Of a stretch of DNA of 64,000 nt, positions 63,465 to 64,000 are shown one piece after another. This DNA is from Rhodococcus antarcticus (lineage in GTDB: Bacteria > Actinomycetota > Actinomycetes > Mycobacteriales > Mycobacteriaceae): assembly GCF_026153295.1 (NCBI RefSeq), contig NZ_CP110615.1, forward strand, positions 1,922,001 to 1,986,000, given 5' to 3'. The notes under the pieces are model-generated. The model was not told the origin of the DNA. It searched no databases and saw nothing but the letters and a program-made list of their open reading frames with translations. The position numbers were made by a program, and so were the translations under genes. The stretch's first letter is position 1, and each line of letters begins with the position of its first letter.

Positions 63465-64000
63465 TCAGGGGGTGCGGTCGGGCGGGCCGAGCGGGACGGC
63501 GGCGGGCTCGTCGTCCGCCGCCGTCTCGCGGCCCGCCGGACCGTCGTCGACCACCTCCGGGGCAACCGCACCGCCGGCCACGACAGCGCCGCCCACCGCG
63601 CCGTGGCCTGCCGCCGGCTCGGGCGCACCGACCGGTCCGCCCTCGGCCGCTGCCGGGCCCAGGCTGGCCGGGTCCTCCCGGCCCTTGGGCGCCAGCACGA
63701 TGTAGGCGACGGCCGCGAGGAACACGATCACCGCGGTGAACACGTTGATCCGGATGCCGAGCACCATGGTCGCCGGGTCCGAGCGCAACAGCTCGACGCC
63801 GAGGCGCCCCACGCAGTAGCCGGCCACGTAGAGCGCGAACGCCCGCCCGTGACCCAGCCGGAAGCGCCGGTCGGCCCACACCACGACGGCGGCGACCACC
63901 AGGTCCCAGAGCAGCTCGTAGAGGAAGGTCGGCTGCACCACGGCCACCGCGGCCGCGCCGTCGGGGACGGTGCCGTTGAGCTCGTCGGGTCGGCCGAGGC
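63465..64000 (-). CDS. lgt: Prolipoprotein diacylglyceryl transferase, C-terminal part
   Basis: Partial: the gene enters from beyond position 64000 and 177 C-terminal residues are visible. QPTFLYELLWD, GRAFALYVAGYCVGRLGVELLRSDP and the last transmembrane helix are the conserved C-terminal third of Lgt. An Ala/Gly/Pro-rich cytoplasmic tail of about 65 residues follows, an extension common in actinobacteria. Lgt attaches diacylglycerol to the lipobox cysteine of prelipoproteins, including the lipoproteins predicted in this window. It is upstream of gltB on the same strand. Confidence 0.92.
   Translation of the reverse strand, partial: LGRPDELNGTVPDGAAAVAVVQPTFLYELLWDLVVAAVVVWADRRFRLGHGRAFALYVAGYCVGRLGVELLRSDPATMVLGIRINVFTAVIVFLAAVAYIVLAPKGREDPASLGPAAAEGGPVGAPEPAAGHGAVGGAVVAGGAVAPEVVDDGPAGRETAADDEPAAVPLGPPDRTP

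Noticed and set aside
58090-63705. Very long plus-strand open frame (about 1870 codons) opposite gltB and gltD
   Set aside because: It is the mirror of two clearly conserved genes, rich in His/Gly/Arg/Val without domains, and has no ribosome-binding site. Long antisense frames are expected at this GC content.

Overview
The window is very GC-rich chromosomal DNA of an actinobacterium. Supporting evidence: an IdeR/DtxR regulator with the full mycobacterial-type metal-ligand set, a SigB-type sigma factor, the DUF3039/DUF3099/DUF4192/DUF5313/DUF7455 families, a CoaE-GrpB fusion, an ANTAR regulator of the PdtaR type, and a dehydrogenase matching mycothiol-dependent formaldehyde dehydrogenase (MscR). 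From memory, 1-27210 resembles the M. tuberculosis sigA-sigB-ideR-sthA neighbourhood, and 36507-64000 resembles the uvrB-coaE-rpsA-polA-pdtaR-tesB-pyk-lgt neighbourhood in inverted order. A Mycobacteriales/Pseudonocardiales-type organism is likely; I cannot name the genus.

Layout. (1) 1-7760: small Zn-knuckle protein, small orphan ORF with a structured leader, SF2 helicase, YihY membrane protein, DUF3039, DUF3099, a methyltransferase, dtd and sigB. Between the methyltransferase and dtd lie five tandem 29-bp units, each carrying a Shine-Dalgarno, a GTG start and a 10-codon ORF ending on the next start. (2) 7871-14198: a lipoprotein, a GNAT/acyl-CoA-synthetase-like protein acetyltransferase directly behind an AcuC deacetylase, ideR and galE. 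(3) 14195-23859: S9 peptidase, DUF4192, then a glycoside-use cluster (GH1 glucosidase, solute-binding protein, two permeases, LacI regulator) whose promoter carries a CRP-like site and a LacI-type operator. (4) 23863-27210: mscR plus an MBL-fold hydrolase (formaldehyde detoxification), then sthA broken by one extra G in a G8 run.

(5) 27259-36426: apparently lineage-specific block with an APC-like membrane protein, an MFS/GntR/gluconokinase module, a class III adenylate cyclase behind a universal stress protein, and a secreted-hydrolase/ABC-ATPase fusion overlapping an ABC-2 permease. (6) 36507-47203: uvrB, small EthD and DUF402 proteins, coaE-grpB, rpsA, methyltransferase, polA. (7) 47383-53279: a branched-chain amino-acid-type ABC operon (livH with an extra N-terminal domain, livM, livG, livF), converging on its binding-protein gene across a region with several strong hairpins. 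(8) 53469-64000: pdtaR, a 74-nt tRNA with a CAA anticodon, DUF5313, tesB, pyk, gltD, gltB and the 3' part of lgt.

No CRISPR array, insertion sequence or prophage was seen. Start sites were chosen from Shine-Dalgarno placement, family N-termini and overlaps, and often differ from the longest open frame.
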